The notes: generated by a model not told the origin, from the letters alone. Counted from the stretch's first letter, positions 1-8,173 are shown. The stretch is 8,173 nt of DNA from Planctomycetaceae bacterium (GCA_947464585.1 CANHYS010000067.1:1-8173); one strand, 5' to 3'. Numbers and translations are program-made.

Positions 1-207
1 AGGAATGCGAGGCATGGGGTCCCTCCCGTGCGAATGAATGATGCGATCCGTCGGGCAATCGTGCCCGGGACAGGTATGAGGGGAATATACTCGAAAGGGT
101 TCGAAACCGGCTACCTTCGCCCCATTCGAGTGGTGGTGCAGTCGCCGCGAAACATGGCCCGAACACCTCACGAAATTCCCGTGCCCGCCCATCCTTCAGC
201 CCTTTCC

Positions 208-2610
208 ATGAACACGCTGAACCCGTCTCAGCAGCTTGCGGCCACGCATGTCGAGGGGCCGCTGCTGGTGCTAGCAGGGCCCGGGAGCGGCAAGACACGC
301 GTCGTGACCCACCGGATCGCCCACCTGATCTCGGCCGGCGTGCCCGCGGAACAGATCGTGGCCCTGTCATTCACCAACAAGGCCGCCGACGAGATGCGGC
401 GCAGAGTGTCGGAACTCGTCGGCCCGCAGCCGGTGGAGATGGGCACGTTTCACCGCTTCGCTGCCCGCCTGCTCAGGAGACACGCCCGACTCGTCGGTCT
501 CACGAGCGACTATTCGATCCTCGATCCCGATGACGCTGGCGGCCTGCTCAAACGCGCCGCCAAGAAACTCGGACTGTCACTGACCCACACGCCGATCGAT
601 CGCGTCGCAGGGGTGATCAGCCGGGCCAAGAACGACATGGCGACGCCCGAATCATTCGAACCCAAGTGGGGTCGTCCGGTGGACGAGGTGGCACAACGGG
701 TGTGGCCCGTCTATCAGCAGATGCTGCTCGAAGCGAACTCGGTCGATTTCGATGACCTGCTCGTCCATGTCGCCCGCATGCTCATGGACAATGCTGACCT
801 TCGCCAGCTGCTCGACGCGCGACACCGCTGGATCCTGGTGGATGAATACCAGGACACCAACGCAGTGCAGTATTGCATCGTGCGGGGTCTCTCGATCGAC
901 CACCCAAACCTCGCGGTGACGGGCGACCCTGATCAGGCGATCTACGGCTGGCGTGGCGCAAGCATCCGCAACATCCTGGAATTCGAGCGGGACTACCCCG
1001 CGGCCAAGGTCGTCAAGCTTGAGCACAACTACCGCAGCACCTCCAATATACTCGGCACCGCCGACCGGCTCATCGCACACAACAGCCGGCGCAAGCCGAA
1101 ACGGCTGATGACTGACGCCCCGCCAGGGCAGCCCGTGCGGATCGTGCTCGATGCATCCAGCCATGACGAGGCTGACCGCATCGCGGACGAGATCGCCAAG
1201 GCCCTCGCGGGCGGCGTCCGTTCCCCGCGCGACTTCGCTATTCTGTTTCGGACGAACGCCCTCTCGCGGTCGCTGGAAGTGGCGCTGCGAGGCCGCGGCG
1301 TCCCCTATCAGCTGGTACGCGGGCTCGAATTCTTCAAGCGACGCGAGATTCGTGATGCAGTCGCATGGCTGCGGCTCCTCAAGAATCCCCGCGACGACGA
1401 GGCGTTCCTGCGGGTGGTGAACGTGCCTCCTCGCGGAATCGGCAAACAGTCCCTCGACCGGCTGCTGGCATGGGCGGGGGACCAGCGGTCCAGCCTGCTG
1501 GAAGCGGCCGCCGTGGCGACACGGATTCCTGGCATCTCCAAGCGATCCGGCACGGCCCTGGCGCAGTTTGCGCGGCTCCATACCGAACTGGCCGAGCAGG
1601 CCGGGGCCCCGTCGGGCAGCGTGGCCATGCTGCTCGACGCCGTCCTCGAAAAAACGGGCTACCGCCGAATGCTCGCAGAGGAGGGCGGGGATGAGGGTGG
1701 TGAGGATCGCCTCGCAAACGTCGAGGAACTCGTCACCGCCGCCCGACAATGCGACGAATCATTCCAACCCGTGGTCCCCGGCGACGATGCGTTGGGAGCA
1801 TTCCTGGAAACCACGGCCCTGGTGGCCGACACCGACGTCTGGGATGCCGAGCAAAACCGTGTCTCGTTGATGACGCTCCACGCCGCCAAGGGCCTGGAAT
1901 TCCCGGTCGTCTACCTGGTGGCGATGGAGGATGGCATCCTGCCCCACGAGCGCAGCCTCGATCAGCCGGACCAACTGGAGGAGGAACGGCGACTGGTGTT
2001 TGTGGGCATCACGCGGGGCCGTGAGGAGGTGCACGCCAGCGCCTCCCGCATGCGCGACTACCGAGGCACACGCCGCATCTCTGCACCGAGCCTGTTTCTT
2101 GCCGAGATGACCGGCGCCGAGACGGTCGTCAGCGGCGCGGAAGCGCCGACCGTGGGCGCCTCATGGGCCCGATGGGGCACCGACGCGGATGACTATTCGC
2201 AAGCCGCCGCGGACGACGATGCAGCCGACATCGCGGCTGACATCGCGAACGAGTCCCCAACACGCACACCGACGACACTCCGGCCCGACGGCCTCGTGCT
2301 GGAACTCGAGGAGTCGGATCCGGAGGCCGAAGCCGAGATGCGAACTCCGCGGCGTCAGAAGCCCGCGGTGGCACGCCGACACGGCCTCGACGCCGCGATC
2401 GGGCGGGCGTCGGACCTCGCGAACCGTTTGGGCGGACAGCCACCGGTCAAGCGAACCTACGAGATCGGCCAACGGGTCCGGCATGCGGAATACGGCGAGG
2501 GCAGCATCACGGGCATCAGCGGGACGGGGCCCCGCGCCGTCGGCACCGTGATCTTCGACGGCCCAGCCGGCACGCGGAAATTCATCCTCGGCCACGGCGC
2601 CCTGGAGTAG
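208..2610 (+). CDS. uvrD: UvrD/PcrA-type ATP-dependent 3'-5' DNA helicase
   Basis: This is a superfamily 1A helicase, 800 residues from the chosen start, that would unwind DNA in nucleotide excision repair, mismatch repair or clearing of stalled complexes. All family motifs are visible in order: Q-motif LNPSQQLAA (4-12), Walker A AGPGSGKT (23-30), motif Ia SFTNKAADEM (54-63), GTFHRFAARLL (79-89), motif II VDEYQDTN (211-218), motif III GDPDQAIYGWRGA (239-251), motif IV EHNYRST (272-278), motif V starting TLHAAKGLEF (from 556) and motif VI VFVGITRG (597-604). An acidic, Ala/Asp-rich linker (about 658-685) leads to a C-terminal Tudor-like domain (about 750-800, with GQRVRHAEYGEG) like the RNA-polymerase-binding tail of PcrA/UvrD. 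The start is uncertain. The frame is open back to a GTG at 28, with ATGs at 34, 76 and 154, but family homology begins just after the ATG at 208 and none of the starts has a good Shine-Dalgarno. It converges on the fucose synthase gene with a 4-base gap. Function is confident; uvrD versus pcrA naming is not decided. Confidence 0.93.
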   Translation: MNTLNPSQQLAATHVEGPLLVLAGPGSGKTRVVTHRIAHLISAGVPAEQIVALSFTNKAADEMRRRVSELVGPQPVEMGTFHRFAARLLRRHARLVGLTSDYSILDPDDAGGLLKRAAKKLGLSLTHTPIDRVAGVISRAKNDMATPESFEPKWGRPVDEVAQRVWPVYQQMLLEANSVDFDDLLVHVARMLMDNADLRQLLDARHRWILVDEYQDTNAVQYCIVRGLSIDHPNLAVTGDPDQAIYGWRGASIRNILEFERDYPAAKVVKLEHNYRSTSNILGTADRLIAHNSRRKPKRLMTDAPPGQPVRIVLDASSHDEADRIADEIAKALAGGVRSPRDFAILFRTNALSRSLEVALRGRGVPYQLVRGLEFFKRREIRDAVAWLRLLKNPRDDEAFLRVVNVPPRGIGKQSLDRLLAWAGDQRSSLLEAAAVATRIPGISKRSGTALAQFARLHTELAEQAGAPSGSVAMLLDAVLEKTGYRRMLAEEGGDEGGEDRLANVEELVTAARQCDESFQPVVPGDDALGAFLETTALVADTDVWDAEQNRVSLMTLHAAKGLEFPVVYLVAMEDGILPHERSLDQPDQLEEERRLVFVGITRGREEVHASASRMRDYRGTRRISAPSLFLAEMTGAETVVSGAEAPTVGASWARWGTDADDYSQAAADDDAADIAADIANESPTRTPTTLRPDGLVLELEESDPEAEAEMRTPRRQKPAVARRHGLDAAIGRASDLANRLGGQPPVKRTYEIGQRVRHAEYGEGSITGISGTGPRAVGTVIFDGPAGTRKFILGHGALE

Positions 2611-2614
2611 GTCC

Positions 2615-3562
2615 CTACCGTCCAGCGTGTTCGCGCCACCAGGCGACCGTGGCGGCGAGGCCGGCGTCGAAGTCCTGCTTTGGCCCCCACCCCAACAGGC
2701 TGCGGGCCCGTGAGATGTCGATGCCACGGCGAGGCTGACCGTCGGGCTTCGACGTATCCCAGTCGATCCGTCCCTTGAAATCGCATGCCTTCGCAATCCT
2801 CTCGACGAGATCGCGAATCGGAATCTCCACGCCGCCTCCGAGATTGATCGGCAGCGGGTCGTTCATCACCTCGGCCGCCCGCACGATCCCCTCGGCCGCG
2901 TCGTCGACATAGAGAAATTCCCGAGTCGCTTCGCCGGTTCCCCAGCAGACGATCTGCGGATGCCCCGCCAGCCGGGCCTCTTCGCACTTGCGAACGAGCG
3001 CAGGAATGACATGGCTCGACCGCGGGTCGAAGTTGTCGCGGGGGCCGTAGAGGTTCACGGGGACGACCACGGCGCTGTTCAATCCGTACTCGCGGCGATA
3101 CCCGTCGAGCATCACGAAGATCGCCTTCTTCGCCACGCCGTAGGGGGCATTGGACTCCTCCGGATATCCGTTCCAGAGGTCTTCTTCTCGAAACGGCACC
3201 GGGCAGTGCTTCGGATAGGCGCAGACGGTGCCCGTGTGCACGAACTTCTCCAATCGTCGCCGCCGGGCATGTTCGACAAGATGCAGCCCCATCGCCATGT
3301 TGGCGTAGAAGAATCGTCCTGGGTGCTCCATGTTCGCGCCGATGCCGCCCACCTCGGCCGCGAGGTGAATGACGACGTCGGGCCGGGCGGTCTCGTAGAG
3401 TCGCTCGACATCCGACTCCACCGTGAGGTCATACTCCCGCCGTCGCGGCACGAAGATCTTTTCGTCAGACACGCCCCGCTGGCGGAGCACCCGCAGGACG
3501 GCCGCGCCCAGGAAGCCGCCACCGCCGGTCACCACGATTCGCTTTGCCGAAAGATCGGTCAT
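2615..3562 (-). CDS. fcl: GDP-L-fucose synthase (GDP-4-keto-6-deoxy-D-mannose 3,5-epimerase/4-reductase)
   Basis: This cytoplasmic enzyme carries out the second step of GDP-L-fucose synthesis: NADPH-dependent epimerisation and reduction of the keto sugar made by Gmd, encoded just upstream. The 315-residue protein is the normal size for the family. It is an extended short-chain dehydrogenase with a Rossmann nucleotide-binding start (VVTGGGGFLG, 10-19), the HLAAEVGGI segment (67-75), the active-site YxxxK (Y141, K145), and the VNLYGPRDNF and SSHVIPAL blocks (169-189). C114 and H184 align with the E. coli epimerisation residues C109 and H179. The position of the catalytic Ser107 is a threonine here (T112, in GTVCAYPK), a conservative change that I recall from a WcaG subfamily. 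The frame stays open upstream through the Gmd gene, but the ATG at 3562 directly precedes the Rossmann fold and has an AAGGAA ribosome site 9 bases before it. It is the last gene of the - strand cluster. Confidence 0.95.
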   Translation of the reverse strand: MTDLSAKRIVVTGGGGFLGAAVLRVLRQRGVSDEKIFVPRRREYDLTVESDVERLYETARPDVVIHLAAEVGGIGANMEHPGRFFYANMAMGLHLVEHARRRRLEKFVHTGTVCAYPKHCPVPFREEDLWNGYPEESNAPYGVAKKAIFVMLDGYRREYGLNSAVVVPVNLYGPRDNFDPRSSHVIPALVRKCEEARLAGHPQIVCWGTGEATREFLYVDDAAEGIVRAAEVMNDPLPINLGGGVEIPIRDLVERIAKACDFKGRIDWDTSKPDGQPRRGIDISRARSLLGWGPKQDFDAGLAATVAWWREHAGR

Positions 3563-3566
3563 GAAC

Positions 3567-3587
3567 CAGTGTTCCTTGCAGTGTTCC
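3567..3587. repeat. Short tandem direct repeat (2 x CAGTGTTCC, 12-base period)
   Basis: CAGTGTTCC occurs at 3567-3575 and again at 3579-3587, separated by TTG. Read on the - strand this is GGAACACTG twice, filling most of the 31-base gap between the gmd stop and the fcl start and including part of the fcl ribosome site. The copies are exact, but a role is unknown and it may be chance or a small local duplication. Confidence 0.5.
3572..3577 (-). promoter_or_regulatory. Ribosome binding site of fcl
   Basis: On the - strand AAGGAA lies 9 bases before the ATG at 3562. It supports the short start over upstream in-frame codons lying inside gmd. It overlaps the second copy of a short direct repeat. 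Confidence 0.55.
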
Positions 3588-3593
3588 GAACCA

Positions 3594-4736
<1,143 letters not shown>

Positions 4737-5420
4737 CTATAAAGGGCGCGGTGCGGACGGCGTCGCCTCCCTCAAAGCGGCATCGAACTGCATCACCATC
4801 AACGACATGAACTCGGTACAGATCTTCGAGCCCACGCCGGGGGGCAACGGCGTCTCGTCCATGATCACGTAGAGTTTGTACACGGCTTTGGCCGGCGCCA
4901 ATTCAATCCGGGCGATCTGCGGAGCCACCCAACGACCATCGAAGCCGTAGGTCCACAACACACGGAGGGTCTGCCCCGATTTACGAAACGTACCGGTGAA
5001 TACCTCCGCACTGCGGCCGTCGTCGAGAGGAACCGTCTGGCGGTGCTCCGTCTCGGCGATCTCGAAACCGGCCCCCGGATAGCAGCGATCGGGGGTATGG
5101 CCCGACGCATCATGCGGTGTGGCGCAGACCACGAACACCGAGAGCCTTGCCTTCGATTTCCTGTTGAAGTAGGCACGCGAAATATGCCCGACAGCCCCCG
5201 CCCGCTCCAATTCCTCGGGACTTGATTCCAACTCCTCCGCGACCTCCCAATCTCCGCAGCTGACCGGAAAGTGTCGTTCCAATTGTTCGGCGGCCTGCTG
5301 CAATTCCGCCGCGACGTTGCGACCCGTCCAGCGTTCCGTCATCCGGCCGTGCAGATAGGTCGCACCGCCCACCACGAGGGCAGCGACGATCGCCGTCACG
5401 ATCCCATTGAAAGCTCGCAT
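4737..5420 (-). CDS. epsI: EpsI-like exosortase-associated protein (DUF3485 family)
   Basis: This 227-residue protein resembles EpsI, the partner found beside, or fused to, exosortases in exopolysaccharide/PEP-CTERM loci; its biochemical role is unproven. One N-terminal membrane segment (about 7-23, IVTAIVAALVVGGATYL) should leave the rest outside the cytoplasm. The family-like block is HTPDRCYPGAGFEI (108-121), close to the HSPExCYPGxGW pattern of EpsI proteins, preceded by the hydrophobic strand LSVFVVCATPHDA (93-105). Later come VLWTYGFDGRWVAPQIARIE (154-173) and a helical C-terminal part. Cysteines are at 55, 99, 113 and 201. The ATG at 5420 has a GAGGAA ribosome site 6 bases upstream. 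It lies between the Wzc-like gene and gmd rather than directly after the exosortase. Family assignment rests on the HTPDRCYPG motif, topology, size and neighbours. Confidence 0.82.
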   Translation of the reverse strand: MRAFNGIVTAIVAALVVGGATYLHGRMTERWTGRNVAAELQQAAEQLERHFPVSCGDWEVAEELESSPEELERAGAVGHISRAYFNRKSKARLSVFVVCATPHDASGHTPDRCYPGAGFEIAETEHRQTVPLDDGRSAEVFTGTFRKSGQTLRVLWTYGFDGRWVAPQIARIELAPAKAVYKLYVIMDETPLPPGVGSKICTEFMSLMVMQFDAALREATPSAPRPL

Positions 5421-5426
5421 CCTGGT

Positions 5427-5432
5427 TTCCTC
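5427..5432 (-). promoter_or_regulatory. Ribosome binding site of epsI
   Basis: GAGGAA on the - strand stands 6 bases before the ATG at 5420, a good Shine-Dalgarno match and spacing. It fixes the epsI start. Confidence 0.6.
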
Positions 5433-5446
5433 ACTTGCATTTCACA

Positions 5447-5458
5447 CCGCCGCGGCGG
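5447..5458. repeat. 12-base perfect palindrome CCGCCGCGGCGG between the Wzc-like gene and epsI
   Basis: The 56-base gap between the Wzc-like stop and the epsI start contains CCGCCG followed directly by its reverse complement. In RNA it could fold only into a short GC hairpin, and no U-run follows in the - direction, so it is not a standard terminator. It could slow ribosomes or modulate expression of downstream genes, or be a by-product of high GC content. Confidence 0.4.
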
Positions 5459-5476
5459 CACGGACCTGGCTCGCGT

Positions 5477-7717
5477 TCAGCGCGACACCGGCAGGGCCGA
5501 CCGACGCCGTGCCGGGGTCACCGCGACGCCATGCACGATCACGCCCAGCAACCGCACTCCCACCGACCGCAACCGTTCGACGGCGGCGGCCAGTTGCGGC
5601 ATGCGACTCACGTCCAACATGGTCGACAGAATCACGGCGTCGCTCTGCTGACCCAGCAGGAGGGCATCCGACACATCCAGAACGTTGCCAGCGTCGATCA
5701 CGACGTGGTCGAAGGAATCACGAAAGCCCTGGATGATCCTGGCCAGGTCCGGTCGTGACAGCGCCGAGATCGCGGCATAGTCGCAGTCGCCGCCCGTCAC
5801 TGCGAACAAGCCATCGATGCTGGTGGGCTGGATGGCCTCGTCATTGCCAAGCTCGCCACGCAACAATTCCGGCAGGCCGGCACGCAACTCCAGCCCCAAT
5901 GCCAGATGGGTGCCGGGATGCCGCAAATCACCGTCGAGCAACAGCGTTCGCTTGTCGGCACGGGCAAGGCTGGCGGCGAGCTGGGCGGCGGCTGTCGTCT
6001 TTCCCTCCCGTTCAACGGCACTGCTGACAAGGATCACCTTGGGCGCCTCGCGGCCGGTCTGGAAGATGAGCGTCCGGATGGTATCGCCGCATTCCGCCAA
6101 CACGGCGCCGTGGTCCTGCCGTTTCCCAAGCCTCGACGCCAGCGGAAAGGTGCCGAGCACCCTCGCGCCGATGCGGCGCGACACGTCGTCAGCCACGTTG
6201 AGGCGATCCCGCAGATAATCCGACAGCACGATCAAGCCACCGCCGAGCGTGGCGCCGGCCGTTCCCGCAATCAGCGTGAGCAGGATGCGGAACAGCCTGT
6301 CGTTGCCGCGAGGCACACCAGCCGGCTCGACCAGCGTCACGCGATTGGGCATGTTGAGGTCGATCGCCGAACTCTCAAGTTCGATGCCGATCTGATCGGT
6401 CACCTTCTGGAGATGCTCGAGCTCGACTTTTCTCGCATCCATGTCCGCATTCGCCCTGCCGAGTTCCATCACCTCCTTCGAAAGCCCATCGAATTCCTTC
6501 GATGTTTCCCCGAGCGTCTTGACCAACATCTCACGGCGTTTCTTCAGCACGACCGGCGTCTCACCACGCCGTCCGACAGTCTCGGCAACGAGCCGGGAGA
6601 CGATCGCCGGACGCAGCTCGCGCCGTCGGGCTTCAACCCGTTCAAGCAATTCCTGGCCCTGGGCCCGCAGCCGCCGCACGGCCGGCTCGGTCCCGGCCCG
6701 GGCGCTCCGCTGTTCCTGATAGGAAATCGCCTCCTCGATGCGAGCAAGCCGGTCGGTGAGTTCGACGATCTGGGGATCTCGCGCCAGCGTGGCGTCGACG
6801 ATCTCCTCCGGCACCGCATCCTCCGCTGAGATTTCGCCGCTCTCACGTGCTTCGGCGATCCACAGTTCGGCATCGATGGCGGCGATGTCCCGCTGTGTCT
6901 GGACGAGCAGCCCCCGAAGGGTGCCCACGTGATCCATGAGCAGGCCGCGTTGGGTTGCAACCTCGGAACTGTCCCGCGTGCCCAGGGTGCGTGCCAGGTT
7001 GTTGAGCGTCTCACGACGGGTCCGCAACTCGGCCATGTTTTCCTTGAACTTCTTCTCGAGCGCGTCGCGGCGTCCGAGCCGCTCGGTGCGTTCCTTGTTG
7101 ACGACGTCATCGAGGAACGACGTCGTCACCGCGTTGAGGATCTTGGCGACATCCTCGGCATTCTTGCCCCGCAGGCGGACCTGCACGACCTCCGACTCGG
7201 GCGAGGCGGTGACCATCAGCCCGCGGGAGAGCCACCCGATCGGATCGCCTCCAGCCTCGCGGAGTGTCTCCAGATTTTCGATGCCTGGTTTCCGCAGGGC
7301 AGCCTGCAGCACGTACGGACTCTTCATGAGTTGCAGCTGGGTCTTCTTGTACGACTCATACTCGGCGCTGTCGCGGCCGCGGCTGAGCATGCCCCCCTTG
7401 TCCCGCACCCGAAGCCAAGCCACGGCCTCGTACCCGCGGGGAAGGAGAATCCATACCGGCACCACGGTCATCATGCCCAGCAGCAGCCCCAGCGCCGTGG
7501 CCGGCAACCAACGGCGGCGGAACGCATGAATCACCCGGATGTAGTCGATGCCGGCGGATGCCTGATCGCTGCCAGCGGATGGCAGCATCGGCCCCAGCGA
7601 TGGCTGGAACGGCGCCAGCGTGCCCTGCGCTCCATCGCGAACGACGAGCGTGCCGGCAGATTGGCGGGCCGGCGAGGATGCCGGCTGTTCCTGCACGAGT
7701 GCGTTTGTGTCGCTCAT
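5477..7717 (-). CDS. Wzc-like polysaccharide co-polymerase with divergent BY-kinase/ATPase domain
   Basis: This inner-membrane protein of 746 residues belongs to the Wzz/Wzc chain-length family that controls polymer length and export of surface polysaccharide. A polar, Ala/Ser/Pro-rich cytoplasmic leader (1-57) is followed by a Wzz domain with a first membrane segment (about 71-92), a periplasmic region rich in Arg/Glu heptads that looks like long coiled coil (about 205-250 and 310-450), PNRVTLVEPAGVP (457-469), a second membrane segment (about 476-498) and a CpsD-like P-loop domain (about 559-735). Walker A is SSAVEREGKTTAA (565-577), Walker A' is LLLDGDLRHP (592-601), and the Walker B position reads HVVIDAGNV (671-679). 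The usual DTPP after Walker B is DAGN, the ExxRxxR oligomerisation motif reads ECGDTIR (542-548), and the C-terminus (PARRRSALPVSR) has no tyrosine. Autophosphorylation is therefore doubtful. The ATG at 7717 was chosen; a GTG at 7753 would add 12 residues. Neither has a clear Shine-Dalgarno. Confidence 0.9.
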   Translation of the reverse strand: MSDTNALVQEQPASSPARQSAGTLVVRDGAQGTLAPFQPSLGPMLPSAGSDQASAGIDYIRVIHAFRRRWLPATALGLLLGMMTVVPVWILLPRGYEAVAWLRVRDKGGMLSRGRDSAEYESYKKTQLQLMKSPYVLQAALRKPGIENLETLREAGGDPIGWLSRGLMVTASPESEVVQVRLRGKNAEDVAKILNAVTTSFLDDVVNKERTERLGRRDALEKKFKENMAELRTRRETLNNLARTLGTRDSSEVATQRGLLMDHVGTLRGLLVQTQRDIAAIDAELWIAEARESGEISAEDAVPEEIVDATLARDPQIVELTDRLARIEEAISYQEQRSARAGTEPAVRRLRAQGQELLERVEARRRELRPAIVSRLVAETVGRRGETPVVLKKRREMLVKTLGETSKEFDGLSKEVMELGRANADMDARKVELEHLQKVTDQIGIELESSAIDLNMPNRVTLVEPAGVPRGNDRLFRILLTLIAGTAGATLGGGLIVLSDYLRDRLNVADDVSRRIGARVLGTFPLASRLGKRQDHGAVLAECGDTIRTLIFQTGREAPKVILVSSAVEREGKTTAAAQLAASLARADKRTLLLDGDLRHPGTHLALGLELRAGLPELLRGELGNDEAIQPTSIDGLFAVTGGDCDYAAISALSRPDLARIIQGFRDSFDHVVIDAGNVLDVSDALLLGQQSDAVILSTMLDVSRMPQLAAAVERLRSVGVRLLGVIVHGVAVTPARRRSALPVSR

Positions 7718-7765
7718 AGCATCCGTTCGAGAGAGCAGGGGGCACCATGCCACCTGTCAATGATT

Positions 7766-8173
7766 CTACCCTGCATTGTGTTCCTTCCGATCGATGGCGG
7801 CCTCGGATCGATCGGCCGAGGCCGCCGAGGGCATCGGGCCCTGCCGCAAAGCCCCGTCCAAACCCGGCAAAACACCGCGATTTCGTTCCCCGGCGACGGC
7901 AAGCCCTGCCGAACCGGGTCCGCCAAAGGGGGCCACCCGCACCATGGCCGTCTCGTCCACAACGAACAGGACTGACAGCAGTTTTTGCAGGAGATAGAGC
8001 AGGGCGAGCGCGAGTGGCATCATGAAGTAGCCTGCCCAGTCATGAAAGATCTTCTCCGCGATGGCGGGATCGATCGTGTACATCACGCCCGTCAGCGTGA
8101 TGCGGATCGCGTTGACGGTCAGTGCGATCGGTACGGCGCTGGCCAAGATCACCAGGCTCTCGTACCACTCCAG
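7766..8173 (-). CDS. Exosortase, C-terminal part (5' end beyond the window)
   Basis: Exosortases are multi-pass membrane cysteine transpeptidase-like enzymes thought to cleave and sort PEP-CTERM-type proteins in exopolysaccharide-producing bacteria. The reading frame is open from the right edge to a TAG at 7766, giving 135 visible residues. The family pattern is clear: a hydrophobic segment ending in VPIALTVNAIRITLTGVMY, with the conserved Arg at visible residue 24 (codon 8102-8104), then FHDWAGYFMMPLALALLYLL, with the conserved His at visible residue 44 (codon 8042-8044). These are two of the three proposed catalytic residues; the Cys should lie upstream of the window. After the last membrane helix (about 50-72) comes a tail of roughly 60 polar, Gly/Ala/Arg-rich residues without recognisable motif. 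The FHDWAG..MMPLAL form resembles what I remember of planctomycete exosortases (XrtU type), but the subtype cannot be settled here. It is the most upstream visible gene of the cluster, 48 bases before the Wzc-like start. Confidence 0.9.
   Translation of the reverse strand: MEWYESLVILASAVPIALTVNAIRITLTGVMYTIDPAIAEKIFHDWAGYFMMPLALALLYLLQKLLSVLFVVDETAMVRVAPFGGPGSAGLAVAGERNRGVLPGLDGALRQGPMPSAASADRSEAAIDRKEHNAG

Noticed and set aside
97..108. tRNA T-loop-like sequence GGGTTCGAAACC
   Set aside because: The flanking bases do not form a T-stem, and no anticodon or D arm precedes it on either strand.
652..1749. Long antisense open frame (365 codons) inside the helicase gene
   Set aside because: It lies wholly opposite a helicase with all motifs intact, and its translation is His/Arg/Gly-rich without any recognisable domain. 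This is typical of the third-position GC bias shadow.
7731..7760. TTGACA hexamer and a sigma-54-like TGGCA...TGCT on the - strand between the exosortase and Wzc-like genes
   Set aside because: TTGACA has no -10 hexamer at normal spacing (TGCTCT follows after 17 bases), and the GG and GC of the sigma-54-like match are 3 bases too far apart.
5906..7975. Two + strand open frames (307 and 348 codons) opposite the Wzc-like gene, the second reaching into the exosortase
   Set aside because: They run against a gene with clear membrane segments and P-loop motifs; the translations show no domain and the second crosses two genes and a gap.

Overview
This is a GC-rich bacterial segment, probably from a planctomycete. 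That assignment is an inference: it rests on an exosortase gene sitting beside a Wzc-like protein, an EpsI-like protein and GDP-fucose genes, and on the weak Shine-Dalgarno signals at several starts. No rRNA, tRNA or marker gene confirms it.

The window holds two convergent units. On the + strand, about 208-2610, is a complete UvrD/PcrA-type superfamily 1 DNA helicase. Everything else is on the - strand and reads right to left as one probable operon: the C-terminal part of an exosortase (8173-7766, cut by the window edge), a Wzz/Wzc-type polysaccharide co-polymerase with a BY-kinase-like ATPase domain (7717-5477), an EpsI-like exosortase-associated protein (5420-4737), GDP-mannose 4,6-dehydratase (4646-3594) and GDP-L-fucose synthase (3562-2615). 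Gaps between the operon genes are 48, 56, 90 and 31 bases. The helicase and the fucose synthase end tail to tail with only 4 bases between stop codons. No gap without a gene exceeds about 210 bases.

The minus-strand genes make sense together. Gmd and Fcl convert GDP-mannose to GDP-L-fucose, a precursor for a fucose-containing surface polysaccharide. The Wzc-like protein would govern chain length and export of that polysaccharide. The exosortase and EpsI would handle sorting or anchoring of PEP-CTERM-type proteins, a process commonly linked to exopolysaccharide production. No glycosyltransferase, polymerase, flippase or PEP-CTERM substrate is visible; these would have to lie beyond the right edge or elsewhere.

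All families are recognisable, so I do not see a wholly new system. The most noteworthy point is that the Wzc-like protein looks like a degenerate or divergent BY-kinase: it has no tyrosine tail, an altered Walker B motif and an altered oligomerisation motif.
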